This document shows, in pieces, positions 52,227-64,000 of a stretch of 64,000 nucleotides of DNA (position 1 is its first letter; each line of letters begins with the position of its first letter). The stretch comes from Volutella citrinella. Its lineage: Eukaryota > Ascomycota > Sordariomycetes > Hypocreales > Nectriaceae. Position numbers and translations under genes: made by a program. Location of the stretch: NCBI GenBank assembly GCA_034401135.1, contig JAWZSP010000005.1, positions 3,720,001-3,784,000 of the forward strand, written 5' to 3'. The notes beneath the pieces were generated by a model. It made no database searches. It worked only from the letters and a program-made list of their open reading frames with translations, and was not told where the DNA came from.

Positions 52227-53458
52227 TTAGGCGGCAGCGGTCTGGGCAGCGCCCTCCTTCTCAGGGACAGGGGCGGCCTCGGGAGCCTTGGCATCGGCAG
52301 GGACCTCGACACCCTCAGAGCCCTTGTTCTCGATGACCTGCTCGGCCTTCTTCTTCTCCCACTTGGCGGGCCTGGCCCACTTGGGGTCGTTCCAGGGGCC
52401 AGCGTCGCTGTTCTCGCAGCCGCCCTCGCACTTGCAGGTGCCTCCAAACTCGACAGGGAGGTTCTCGGGGGAAACCTGCTTGAGGAGCTCAGACTTGTAT
52501 CCAGAGCCCAGGATGTTGATCTTGGACACGGTGACGGGGTCCAGCCAGCCCTTGATCATGCTCCAGACGCCGGAGAAGCCCCAGGGGGCGTTGATCAGGT
52601 ACATCTTGCCCAGGCGCTCGGGGTAGTAGTTCTGGGAGAGGCCAGAGGCCTGGCTGACGTACGTGTACACCTGGGGAGCCTTGGTGATGGAGATGCCCTT
52701 GAGGTCCATGACAGTGCAGCACGTTTCCAGGAGGTGGCCCTGCATGCGGGAGCAGGCGGGAAGGCGAGGGTCGGCGACGCGCTCGTACTCGACGGCCAGG
52801 TTGGTCAACATGCGGTCGGCGGTGGTGATCTTGTACATGGCAGTGAGGTCGATGCCACCGAGGGTCTCGATGTAGACGGGTCGGCCGTCCTGTAAATGGC
52901 GATCATTAGCCGCATTCCCCTCAAAGAAGCGGCGACGCAACTGCGTCAACTCACCTTATCCGTCTTGTGGTAGAACTGCTTGTAGTACTTGTTGATCTGG
53001 GGCTTCTCGGGGTAGTCCCAGGTAGGCACCGTCTCGTCGAGCTTGGTCTCCTTTCGCCACTTCTCGCACTCAATGAACCTGGGAGGCGGTCAGCATTACT
53101 ACAGGTAGTCCTTGGCATTCTGGGAATCGAGCCCGCTCACATCTTCTTGGACAGCTCGACATTGAATTTTCGGGCGCGGAGGAATCGAAGCTACTCGCGC
53201 ACGCGCCGTTAGTCTCGTCTGTACGCATCAAGGGGGCAGCCAGCACTGGCGACGTTTGCCGTCTGTGTCGGCCAGCTCCTTCGTACGCACCAGAGTCAGA
53301 GTATCCAATCGCTCAGTGAAGCCCTCAGCCTCGAGCATCATGCGCAGCTGGGCCACCTGGGCGATCTGCTCCTCTGTCAGGTGGCCAGCGTGGCCATCCT
53401 GCTTCACCTCAGCAGTGTGAGGGAAGTCATAGTCGTCGTACTTGGGGTTCAGATCCAT
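52227..53458 (-). CDS. SEC14: SEC14 phosphatidylinositol/phosphatidylcholine transfer protein
   Basis: Four exons give about 334 aa starting [17 protein letters not shown]. Exons 2-4 begin at [18 protein letters not shown] and DGRPVYIE; the introns lie after TLTL, KKM and HKTDK. The CRAL-TRIO N domain includes [18 protein letters not shown]. The lipid-binding domain shows [29 protein letters not shown] and [21 protein letters not shown]. Sec14 moves phosphatidylinositol and phosphatidylcholine between membranes and keeps the Golgi competent for secretion. It is essential in yeast and normally cytosolic, peripherally bound to Golgi. The C-terminal about 60 residues after the domain are Ala/Glu/Pro-rich and not conserved. 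Its upstream neighbour on the other strand starts 232 bp away. Confidence 0.95.
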
Positions 53459-53690
53459 GGTGGGGTAATTTTTTGCAAGGACAAGAGAGGGGTGTAGGGT
53501 GTTGAGACAGAGGCAAGAGGGAAGTGTGTCCACAGGAGAGGCTGTGAGACAAGGAGAAAATCTGAGGGGCGGCGGATATCAGTCTGGGGAGGTCGGGGGA
53601 AGATGGCAGCAAGTGGCACCGAACTATCAGAAGCGTAATTAACGGTGTCTCTTTCGTTCCCCCTAGAGATCGTAGCGGTGGGACGTCGTC
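53459..53690. promoter_or_regulatory. Divergent promoter of SEC14 and the DUF155 gene
   Basis: 232 bp separate the two longest possible starts. If the downstream start of the DUF155 gene is used, the distance is about 540 bp. Confidence 0.5.
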
Positions 53691-55244
53691 ATGGGTGTAG
53701 AGATGACTTCCCGAAGCGGTCTAGACTCAACGATCTCCCCAACTGTGTCAGGTGCGCCAACACGTGTCGATAAGAGTGGTCCTTATCGCCCCGTCTACAG
53801 TTTCCAGCAGCCTTCGTCCGTACCTAGCCGGCTGTCAAACGACAACGGCCGGTCCCCACGAAAAACACTCCAGTCGTTGTGTAACAACAGCTTCGACACA
53901 ACTCAGAGACGAGCGAATGCCAATTGTCCCCTAGACCACGAGTATCGACTTAACGGCCAGACCTCGCTCGCCTTGAATGGCCCTGCCGCCGCCATCATGA
54001 GGCCCTCTCCACATCGGATCACCGCCAATGCCTCGCGCCTCATCCACACCTCAGTCGTTGGCCCGACTCCTCGGCCGCACCGCGCCTTCCATCTGACCAC
54101 GCCGGCGTGTCTCCCACGGAAGCGCAGCTTCTTCACATCGAATCCATACCTCTCCCAGGTCCCCGACAGCAACAATTCCGCGACCCAGGGCCCCAAAGGC
54201 GAGAATGTAGCGCCGGCGCCGGCCTCCAAGCGCAAGCCCAGCCGAGCTGGCATGGCCAAGAACTCCCTCCGACGAGTCGCCATGGCTGCGCAACAGCCCA
54301 AGCGGGGCGCTAGTGCTTCGCAGCCAAAGATCCGAGAGGAAGATGAACCCTCCAACCTCGTCAGCGCAACATGTGTGGCTGAGGCGTTCAACATGCCAAA
54401 GGTGCTGGAGATCCTGTCGTCTCACGGCTTCGAAATCGACCCGGACGGCACGGAATTCGACGCCAATGAGGTCCTCCACGCCAGAGGGGTCAATGGCGGC
54501 GACATCTTCGTCTTTCCCTCGGGCACAATTGTCACCTGGTCGCTTCCGCCCGACGTCGTCACCCGCCAGATCCTCAGTGCGGCTGAGGAGGCCCATCCCG
54601 TCGAGGCCCGCGAGATCGAAGACCTCGAGTTCACCACCGACACGGCTCGCGAGACGAGCACCCTCAAGGGCGACGTCATTGTCCTCGGCACCCGTCGCGA
54701 GCACACCGACGGCGACCACCTCGATACAACACTCGCCAAGGTGGCCTTCTCCTCCGGCCTCGCCCGCAGCACCAAGCTCGCCGTTCTCGAGACCGGTCTG
54801 ACGGCCTACTTCGAGAGCACCCGCAACATCCCGGCCCTCCTCTCCCAGGGCGCTGGCGTGCCGCTCGGCCGCAAGTTCATCCTCCAGAAGACGGGCGAGC
54901 TCCTAGGCTTGCGCGCCCGCTTGAACCACTACTCGGAACTCACGGATGCTCTGCCCGACCTGTTCTGGGACAGCAAATCGGAGCTCGGTCTCGATGCGTA
55001 CTACGACCAAGTCGGCCGCGCCCTCGACGTCAACGTGCGCATCCGCACGCTGAACCAGAAAATGGACTACGCGGCTGAGATTGCCAGCGTGCTGCGCGAG
55101 ATGTCCAGCGAGCAGCACGGCACACGGCTCGAGCTCATCATCATCCTGCTCATCGCCGTTGAGGTGGTCTTTGAGCTGCGACGCATCGTCCTGGAGTGGA
55201 TGCAAGAGCGCGAGGAGGCCAAGCACACGCCTGTGGTGGCATGA
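53691..55244 (+). CDS. DUF155/Rmd1-family protein, probably mitochondrial
   Basis: Single exon; the open frame starts at 53691 (517 aa), but the ATG at 53997 (MRPSPHRITANASRLIHT) opens a more typical Arg/Ser-rich presequence and gives 415 aa. The DUF155 core, about residues 220-500 of the long form, has VAEAFNMPKVLEILSSHGF, GGDIFVFPSGTIVTWSLP, LAVLETGLTAYFES and LLGLRARLNHYSELTDALPD. A single hydrophobic segment, LELIIILLIAVEVVFEL, lies just before the C-terminus. Yeast Rmd1, Rmd8 and Mrx10 and human RMND1 belong to this family; RMND1 and Mrx10 are inner-membrane proteins tied to mitochondrial translation. The long N-terminal extension is odd and could be upstream leader sequence. Confidence 0.85.
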   Translation: MGVEMTSRSGLDSTISPTVSGAPTRVDKSGPYRPVYSFQQPSSVPSRLSNDNGRSPRKTLQSLCNNSFDTTQRRANANCPLDHEYRLNGQTSLALNGPAAAIMRPSPHRITANASRLIHTSVVGPTPRPHRAFHLTTPACLPRKRSFFTSNPYLSQVPDSNNSATQGPKGENVAPAPASKRKPSRAGMAKNSLRRVAMAAQQPKRGASASQPKIREEDEPSNLVSATCVAEAFNMPKVLEILSSHGFEIDPDGTEFDANEVLHARGVNGGDIFVFPSGTIVTWSLPPDVVTRQILSAAEEAHPVEAREIEDLEFTTDTARETSTLKGDVIVLGTRREHTDGDHLDTTLAKVAFSSGLARSTKLAVLETGLTAYFESTRNIPALLSQGAGVPLGRKFILQKTGELLGLRARLNHYSELTDALPDLFWDSKSELGLDAYYDQVGRALDVNVRIRTLNQKMDYAAEIASVLREMSSEQHGTRLELIIILLIAVEVVFELRRIVLEWMQEREEAKHTPVVA

Positions 55245-56001
55245 TTTTGAACCCGCACAAAAGGCCGTTGGATAGAGATGTAGAGTGTTGTATTGTCATA
55301 TGTGTAAATGTAGGGAGGCATGACAGTGCGGCCGGTTGTATGGCCCGAGATACCCAGCTCTGTATAACAACGACGGATGCAATCGATATGAGCAAGATTA
55401 GCATCCAAATCAAATATTGAAGAAACCACTCTCCATTGGAACTTGCAGCTGCGATTCAAATTGACCGAGTCCTCCAAGCGAGCGGCATGGGACTACAGTT
55501 CAGGTGACGAGAGCACCCACTTGTATACTGTACTTTACATGCGACCAAAACACTCAATTAACCCAAAGCCAAAGAGCCTATTTGGCAGTTTGAACTCCCT
55601 TTTTCCTTGTCAACAAATAAACTTACACCCATCAATCACACTTGCTGCACAGGGCGCTCGGGCGCATCCCCATCGAGGCAGGTTGTATTACATCTCAAGG
55701 CCCGCGAATCGGGCTCACACAAGAGAAAAGGAAACACACCATCTTCCATCTCTCCTTCGCGATTCAACTCCGCGATTGCCTTTGATAAGAGCCCTCGGTT
55801 TAGCTCCTGGCAGCATAACGGCCCAACTCCTCCCCAAATGAAAAAATCGAATGGTCCGCCTCTAAACGCCCGTCCCAACCCACCGCGAGTTCTTCGTCGA
55901 GGTTCCCTTTTCTCCCAAGTTGGTCTACACTACAAAAAATCTGTCCCCCTTGCAAGCTGCTCCTTTGCTCTTCAAGAAACCGCCCGGCCGGTTCCCCCTT
56001 G
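55245..56001. other. Convergent spacer
   Basis: About 760 bp between the DUF155 gene (+) and the Q/P-rich gene (-). Contains both 3' UTRs; no gene seen. Confidence 0.5.
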
Positions 56002-58787
56002 CTATGAGGAAGGCTTCCGCTGCTGTTGAAGTCCTGGAATGACAGGCACAGGCACCGGAGTGACCTTGTGCGGGACCTGGCCTACAGGAGTTCCGTTCAG
56101 CCCTGGCCGTTGGGCGCCGGCTGGAGGTGTCTGTGGTTTGTGCTGCGCTGCCAGGCTGGCACGGGCGGCTGCGAGTCTGTTGACATCAATATTGCTGCCG
56201 AATCCCATGCCCATGCCCATTCCAGGGCCGCCGCCAGGCTGTGCGATCTTGTCGCCGAACATGGCCGAGCGCTCTTGTGCCGCAACGCGCGCCTTCGCCT
56301 GCTCAAGGATGCGCTGCTGCTGGGCCTCGGGAATCACTGTGTGGTATCCCGTCGGTCCGGTATTCTGGTTTGGGGTGCCTGGATGGCCTGGGTTGCTTGG
56401 GAATCGGTTCATCTGATTGCCCATGGCCTGGTTCGGGCCCCCATATCGCTGGTTCTGCTGCATGTTAGGCGAGGGGCTATAAGGCTGCCTATGCTGCACC
56501 TGGGGAGACATGTTGCGCGGTGGCATCGCCGATCCGTTTGTGTACGCAGCGAAGGTGCCCTGCGAGGGTGGAGCAGCTTGTTGCTGCTGAGGGAACCCTT
56601 GCTGGAAGGAAAAGCGGGTGTTTGGGGTTCCCTGTTGAGCTGCCATCTGCCCGAACTGAGGCCTCGCCTGGGACGCAAACTGAGGCATGCTCTGGTGCCC
56701 GAAGGGCGTCTGGGCCTTTGCAAGTTGGGTGGCATACTGGGTCGGGAAGCCATTTTGCCGCGTGTATTGGTTTGGCTGTGGTGGACGGGGCTGAGAAGGT
56801 GGCATGGCTCGCGGCTGAGTCTGGAAGGCCGGTGTGCCGCCTTGTCGATAGAACTGCGGCTGCATGCCAGGGGTTCGGCTGGGCGTTCCATACTGGGTGC
56901 CGGCTTGGTAGTTCGTATACGATGGGGTGGAGATGCTAGGCGTCCGTGGCGGAAGCGGCCTGGCGCTAGCTTGGGCAGCTTGCTGTGCTCGAATGCGAGC
57001 TTGAACCGCCGCCTCATCCTCCTCCATAACACCCTTGTATTGGTCTGATTGCACCTGCACCTTTGTGCTAATCAGAAGATCCTCCAGTTGGTCACCATTC
57101 AGCTTAGCAACAGCGTAGGGCGGGAGCGTCTTGATAATAAGAGCAAGCTGTGCTTTGAGAACCTGATACGTCGCCTGCTCCTCCTCGGAAGGCTGAGGAC
57201 CAGGTGAAGCCAGCATATCCCCTGTGACAGGGTCGCTCGACTGACGGTTTTGGGAGTTGGGTAGCGTCAGATTTCTGATTCGCTGGTATGATGCCAGTGT
57301 CTCAATCATACCCGACACCTCCTCCAGTATCTCGTCGACTTCCTTTTCTTGGTCGTCCCGCTTGGTGCCCATGATGTCGTCCAGGGAAGGGTCGACGTAA
57401 GAGTCGTCCCAATTCTCAATCACCTCCTTTACAGCGTTTTCGTCGAATTCAATGGCCTTACTCTGGTCACCGGCGCCTTCAGCCTTGTCGTCGTCATAAT
57501 ATTCGACCTCAATCATGTTCTGGAAAAGCCTCTGACCAGATCGCTGCCACCAAACACGACCAGCCACGCTTGATGGCACAATCGCTCCCGAATCATCTTT
57601 ACAAGGCGCAAAGCTTGAGAATGCCCCTCTGAAAAGGGAATCCATCTCGGACATCTCGAGCTCCAGGGTGGACGGCTTCTTCCCGGCAAGACTCTCGGCC
57701 CTCTCGCGTTGCTTTGGTATTGTTTGTGATGAGGGTGTGGCATTGCTGTAGTCGAGGTAGTATCCAGCAGAAAGCTTGGTCGTGAAGTAATTGTTGCCGC
57801 GGTACTTGGACGTATCCGTCAACTCGGGATGGTAGAAGTCGAGGGTGTTTCCTTTGGCCTGGGTCTTGGGCTGCTTCGGCGGCTGCAGTGGTGGCAGACT
57901 TCGTGGGGACCCAAACAGCTCGCCCAGAGTCTGGGTTCTTTCGCGTGGTGTAGAGGGCATGATGTGAGTGAGGGAGACGCCTTGTGGTAGAGGAATATCG
58001 GCGAGTTTGTCGCTGTGGGTGATGGGGAGACTGGAGAAGAGCCGTCGCTCCTGCGGGGCGTATCCAATAAGAGAGAGAACCAGCTCTCCCTTTTGAGGAG
58101 AAGATGGCAAATCGGCCTCGATGTCAAGAGGCTCATCGGCGGTCTTGGGATAAGACCGCTCCTGTCGGAGCAGCTTGAATGCCTTCTCCTTGAACTGCCG
58201 CACAGCTTCGATGGCGGCCTCATTGACGAGCTTCTCATCATTCTCTTCAGCGGAGTCGCCCTTGAGATCCTCAATAGATGCCTTGATGGCCGCAGCGATG
58301 TCGGCAGCCACGTCGTCAAGGCTTTCGTAGGTGCCGGCCGCCGCCTTGTCGGCGATGGTGGTCGCTGAGCCAGGCTCGGCCGATTTTTGGCGCTTCGATT
58401 GGGGCTCATCATCGTCCGAAGTTTCAGGGAGGGGTCGCTTCAGAAGGGAAGGCTTGACGTCGAAGCTGCCGAGATGGTTAGCTGCATCCCGGAAATGAAG
58501 GAGTGAGCGCGCGCTGAGGGCGTGGTTGCCGGCGCCGTATCCATCAAGCGGGATAACACGAATGCTCCATACCTGCTCAGAACATCCAAATAGTACTTGA
58601 TCAATTCCTTCTCGTCGGGCTTGTGGACTCCGTTGGGGATGGCGGGCTTCTGGTCCTCGACATCCTGGACCTCGTCGCCCTCGTCGCTAATTTCGCGTTT
58701 TCGCTTGCCCGCGACGGCGGCCTGCGCATTATCTTCGGCGGCATGCTCGGGCACGCCGTTGGCGGAAACGGGGGTAGGCTGGGCCAT
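56002..58787 (-). CDS. Q/P-rich nuclear-type protein, about 892 aa
   Basis: Two exons, 58787-58573 and 58465-56002, with a 107-bp intron, give 892 aa starting MAQPTPVSANGVPEH. I do not recognise a named family with confidence. The N-terminal 120 residues contain KRKREISDEGDE and a second basic cluster, KRQK, both nuclear-signal-like. The middle (about 220-450) is structured: LDFYHPELTDTSKYRGNNYF, SKLSAGYYLDY-type sequence, then GRVWWQRSGQRLFQNMIEVEYYDDD. A helical region around 500-590 follows. The C-terminal 300 residues are Gln/Pro/Gly/Met-rich with many PQ, PN and GMGMGMGFG segments. This layout resembles chromatin-remodelling or transcription co-factor subunits. That is an inference from composition and NLS-like signals only. 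Confidence 0.65.
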
Positions 58788-59728
58788 GGTGTCCGGGTTT
58801 TCAAGGTCGCTGCGTCGTCGTTGTCGGTGCCCTTGGCCGCGCCTCGTCGCGACACGCGGTCGTGGATAGCGGACGGGTGCAACTCCAAACTTGTTCGAGG
58901 CAGCGCGATTCGGCCGTCCTCATCCAGCTGGCGGCGTGCAATCGACTGATGCGCCACTGGCTTTGGCGACTCGCACAGCGGCTGGCCTCGGAAAAGATAT
59001 TTTGACGCCTTTTGGTCGTCGTTCTGCTCGAGGGAATGAGAAAGGGCTGCGACCGGGAAGAATGTGTCTTGATCGCCCAGTTACTTCTGGCTGACCGGGA
59101 CCCACGCTAGCGCTTTTTTGGTGGGAGAAGGCCATCCTTGTTCACGTGACCTGGCGTCGAGTAGCCATTTCGCAGCGGTGGTGGCAAACACTCAAACATG
59201 CGCCAAACGAAAGCAAACAAACTTGCTGCCTCGGACTGAACAATGCAATGGTAAAGCTAATGTCGCTGTCTAGCTGTGCTTTCTTTCAACATTACTGAGT
59301 CCTGCATCCTATTCCACTGTGCGCAGCCAGACCGGGTTTGTTTCGTAACCAGACAAGATCCACCACTCTATCTCGGCCGTGCTATTACACCGTTCGCATT
59401 GAATGACGAGGTACTCGCGGTACCAAACACGCGCCCGTACCTCAAAGAGCAGTCACTTCGACCCTTGGGTTGGTCACGGGAGAGCGGAACGTCATGGAGA
59501 AAATGCATCATTCGACTATTCCAAATTACTAGGCTGTGGCCAGTCACAATTCCATGAATACTCATACTAGCACTGTTCAGTTGGGAACTGCGCCCTCAAT
59601 AACGGCCCAAATGGCCCAGCTACTTCTCCTCGGCCTCCCATGCACAAGTCTCAAAAACCAAACCATACCAATCTTCAACCGAAAGTTCGCTGCGTGGATA
59701 CCGAGTTCTCGTCATGTGAATTGAAAGC
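58788..59728. other. Spacer upstream of the Q/P-rich gene
   Basis: About 940 bp with that gene's promoter and the protease 3' UTR. The small frames in it are not supported. Confidence 0.5.
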
Positions 59729-61042
<1,314 letters not shown>

Positions 61043-62738
61043 GATGGGCAATCGAGCCGGATAAGCCGAATCAACAACAGACGGGTGGCAATGCGATGCG
61101 ATGCGGTTCTGTGCGGCGCAAATCGACTCAAAGCAGCAGTGCTCGGGTCGAGGGATGAATAGATGGATGGAAGACTCGTGCGGTGATGTTGTTGATGGAG
61201 GAAGGAGATGCGATGGAGGATGAAGGTGTTGGGTCGGACGAGTAATGACGGAGCCGGCAGAGCTCTTGCGTGTGTTTCGGCGGGCGTGCGTCGGTGCAGG
61301 CACTGGGCGGGGAGAGCTGTTGCTGATTGCGTCGTCGTTGCTGGGCTGGTACCTGGAGTTGTACCGCCCTACCAGAAATTGGTGGCGAGGTACTCAGCCG
61401 TACATGCCTCTCCAAACCGGGTGGCGCCTGCCTAGAACCGGCCATTGGGTCACAAGGCGCTTCAGCAAGGGACAGGAAGCACGGAGCCAGCAATGACGCA
61501 TCAGCGGTACTCGGTTCAATGGGCGTCATGCAACCATTACAGCAGGTACATGCACCATGCCGCCCGCCCTCTCGCTCATCCTTCCCCGGCTCCACCTTCC
61601 CTGGCAGGACAACCACCGGCCAGACCAATGACGCTTTGCCGCCTTGGGCATCTGCGCTCGTGGCGTTTATCCCTCGCTGCTTCAGAGAGGTCTCGGAATC
61701 GGTGCCTTAGATAACAGCGTAATCAGCGTGTTCGAGCGAGCTCCAGTCACACACACCCACACACATCCTCGGGTCGCGCTCTTGGGTTGCCAGGGGCACA
61801 GCCAAATCCAGGCACATCCGTTTTGATCTTTGCCGCCAGCTCTGGTTCTTGCAACGTTTTATTTGCTGGAAACCAGTGTTCGTGACACCAGCATGGTGCT
61901 TTCATCCCGGACGGAGCTCAGCTCAACAAGAGCCGTTTCGTGCTAGCACCAGCAACCTTCCCGAGTCGGTCCTGTTGATGAGCTAGTGAATGGAGAACCT
62001 AGAGTCGAGCAAGCTCATGAGCTCCACTGTCGGCCCCGTCAGCAGCCATGGTACGAGCACGTTTGCGCTCTATTTAGGCTAGTCCTGGTCCATGACTCCA
62101 TGTGCCTTTGCGACTAGCGCCCAGTCGCTGCAGACAGACATTTGGGGGAACGGTTCCAGCGAATTGAGCTCATGCATCCACCCTGTGTCAGTCTCGATTC
62201 CAGGTCAGCAAAAGAACTGCTAATCAGGCACTTTAGAAAAGACAAGTAACCCTATCGATGTTATAATTTATCCCCGGGCCGACTTTGTATTTGTGGGCCA
62301 CATCGGTTTGCTAAACCAATCGAGACGATCAAACCCATAGGGCCTCTGTAAGTAGTAAATAGGTAGGAAGTTTATGTTCTCATTATATGATGAGAATGAG
62401 ATACAACCCACCCGGTTGTCAATTAATTTACAGAGTACAAATATGATGCCCGCCCTGTTGGTGCATTATCAGCTGTCAAGCGAATTGCTGGTCAAGCTGC
62501 AGGGTAATGGAGACACACTCCTGTCCGTGCCAAAACTGGCTGTGTAGGTGTTGGCTGTTGGCCAGAGCCTTTATTCCGTTTCAGCTGACGAGTCACCTTG
62601 GGCCCTTGACCTTTCATAACTCGGAAGCCCCGCGTCTTGAATTGTCCGATTGAAGTTCTCATCGCAAGAAGCCCATTTCCCAAAGAACCAAGTCTCTACC
62701 CAATATTGGTTGACGGACTAGCCTCGCCCTTCATCAAA
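61043..62738. other. 1.7-kb gene-free spacer
   Basis: Holds the protease promoter and the region upstream of the decayed synthetase copy. Frames present are short and overlapping, and none is supported. Confidence 0.5.
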
Positions 62739-64000
62739 ATGGATGGGCCTTCCAACGCACCGAAGCCGCCCATTACCGTGATTGATGAGGAGACTGGGGA
62801 GTGGGTGACGAGAAACGAGCTGAAGAAGCGAATATAGAAACGGGCCAGGAAGGCTGGCAAGATGACTCGCGCCAAAGATCCCTGGAGTGGTACCGTAGAG
62901 AAAACTCTCCTCATTCGGCTAGCTGCAGTCGCAACCGAGTCTCCAGCAGACCCTGATGCCATGTTCAAGCAAGGCTTCCTCGCAGATGTCTTTACTGAGC
63001 GCCCTGTGAAGCCTGTCATTACCCGATTCCCGCCCGAGCCAAATGGCTATCTTCACATCGGCCATGCCAAGGCAATAGCCGTGGATTTCGGGTTTGCTCG
63101 GTATCATGGAGGGAAAACAGTTGGTCTTCTACTCTATCGGCCTATCCTATCATGGTTGCTGACAATGGTACAGATTCTAAGGTTGGTCTGGTCATTGCAT
63201 TCACGTAGTTTCTGGCCTTGACTCATCAGCTTCCAGATTTGATGACACGAACCCAGATGAGGAGAAGCAAGTTTACTTTGAGGGCATCCTGAACATGGTG
63301 AAGGGCTCGGTATGGCTTTGAACGCCTGTGCAATTGGACTTTTACTCAACTCCTTGCAGGTTTCACGCCGAGTTCTATCACTTATTCGAGCGACAACTTT
63401 GGACGCCTTTATGAACTTGCCCAAGAATTGATCAAGAAAGGGAAAGCATATGTTTGTCATTGCACTGAACCCGAGATCAAGCTTCAGCGAGGCGGGAAAG
63501 ACGGTAAAGAAGGCCCCGTTTTCGTTGTGCGCATGCAGAACAAGACGTGGATACCAACCTGGACAAGTTTCACGATATGCATGACGGCAAGTATGAACCA
63601 CAGACAGCTTTCCTTTGCATGAAACAGGATATAGAGAACCCAAATCCTCAGATGTGGGATTTAGCGGCCTACAGGATCCCAAAAAACAAGACGGTGCACC
63701 CTCGGGCGCCTGACTGGAAAATATTTCCAACATACGACTTCACACACTGCCTCTGTGACAGTTTTGAAGGCGTCACTCACAGTCTTTGTACAACTGAGTT
63801 TGTCTTGTCGAGAGAGAGTTACGAATGGCTGAACAAAACACTTGGTGTTTATGAACCAATACAGCGCGAATTTGGTAAGTGTTTGTTGCGCAGTGCTATA
63901 GCTTCTTCTTTAACAAACTGTAGAACGGCTGAATTTGACCGGCACCGTCATGAGTAAGAGAGCCCTGAAGGCTCTTGTGGAACAAGGAGCTGTTCGGGGG
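62739..64000 (+). pseudogene. Decayed glutaminyl-tRNA synthetase copy (cut by the right edge)
   Basis: The frame opens MDGPSNAPKPPITVIDEETG and shows clear class I synthetase sequence: [20 protein letters not shown] (the HIGH motif), [49 protein letters not shown] and DFTHCLCDSFEGVTHSLC, then VMSKRALKALVEQG near the edge (the KMSKS-type motif). The product would charge tRNA-Gln. It is broken in at least three places: TAG at 62835-62837 where the family has Gln; one base missing near 63304, just before an intron donor; and one base missing near 63517 in GKEGPRF. Introns are still present, so this is not a processed copy. Two introns have a poor GTTGGT donor around an 8-nt exon. A later ATG (62862) cannot rescue the frameshifts. 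Confidence 0.85.

Overview
This 64 kb window is nuclear DNA of a filamentous ascomycete, most likely a Sordariomycete and perhaps Hypocreales. The evidence is short (about 50-130 bp) GT-AG introns, G/C-rich third codon positions, two fungal Zn2Cys6 regulators, a pepsin-type vacuolar protease, SEC14, a Mis14-like kinetochore protein and long gene-free spacers. I assembled exon models by hand from splice sites and checked that reading phase is kept at each junction. No tRNA, rRNA, CRISPR array or intact transposon was seen.

Region 1 (1-8.1 kb) is an aromatic catabolism block: the 3' end of an aldehyde dehydrogenase, a small EutQ-like cupin, homogentisate 1,2-dioxygenase and fumarylacetoacetase divergent from one promoter, a stress-responsive A/B-barrel (Dabb) protein and a 502-aa Zn2Cys6 regulator. 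The two dioxygenase-pathway genes perform ring cleavage and the final hydrolysis of tyrosine/homogentisate degradation. The 4-hydroxyphenylpyruvate dioxygenase and maleylacetoacetate isomerase genes that accompany them in some fungi are not visible here.

Region 2 (8.1-19.1 kb) holds a small conserved hypothetical gene, a long spacer, a secreted M28 aminopeptidase with six exons, an F-box protein with a very acidic tail, and an AAAP-family amino acid transporter. Region 3 (19.6-25.2 kb) has two divergent dienelactone-hydrolase-family genes (one fused to a SnoaL-like domain and lacking the usual nucleophile) followed by a second Zn2Cys6 regulator. It looks like a small co-regulated catabolic set.

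Region 4 (25.9-42.8 kb) has a small ACT/DUF2241 protein, an eight-exon LtrA-family membrane protein, a second F-box protein, a MATE transporter, a large unrecognised nuclear-type protein, a methyltransferase-like protein and a type I membrane protein. Region 5 (44.6-49.3 kb) contains a 65-aa stress/LEA-like protein, a tandem GFA-domain protein and a DUF2235 hydrolase, each preceded by a TATA-like element.

Region 6 (50.8-61.1 kb) is housekeeping: Mis14-like kinetochore subunit, SEC14, an Rmd1/DUF155 mitochondrial-type protein, a Q/P-rich nuclear-type protein and vacuolar proteinase A. The right edge (62.7-64 kb) carries a degraded, intron-containing glutaminyl-tRNA synthetase copy with one nonsense codon and two single-base frameshifts, the clearest anomaly in the window.
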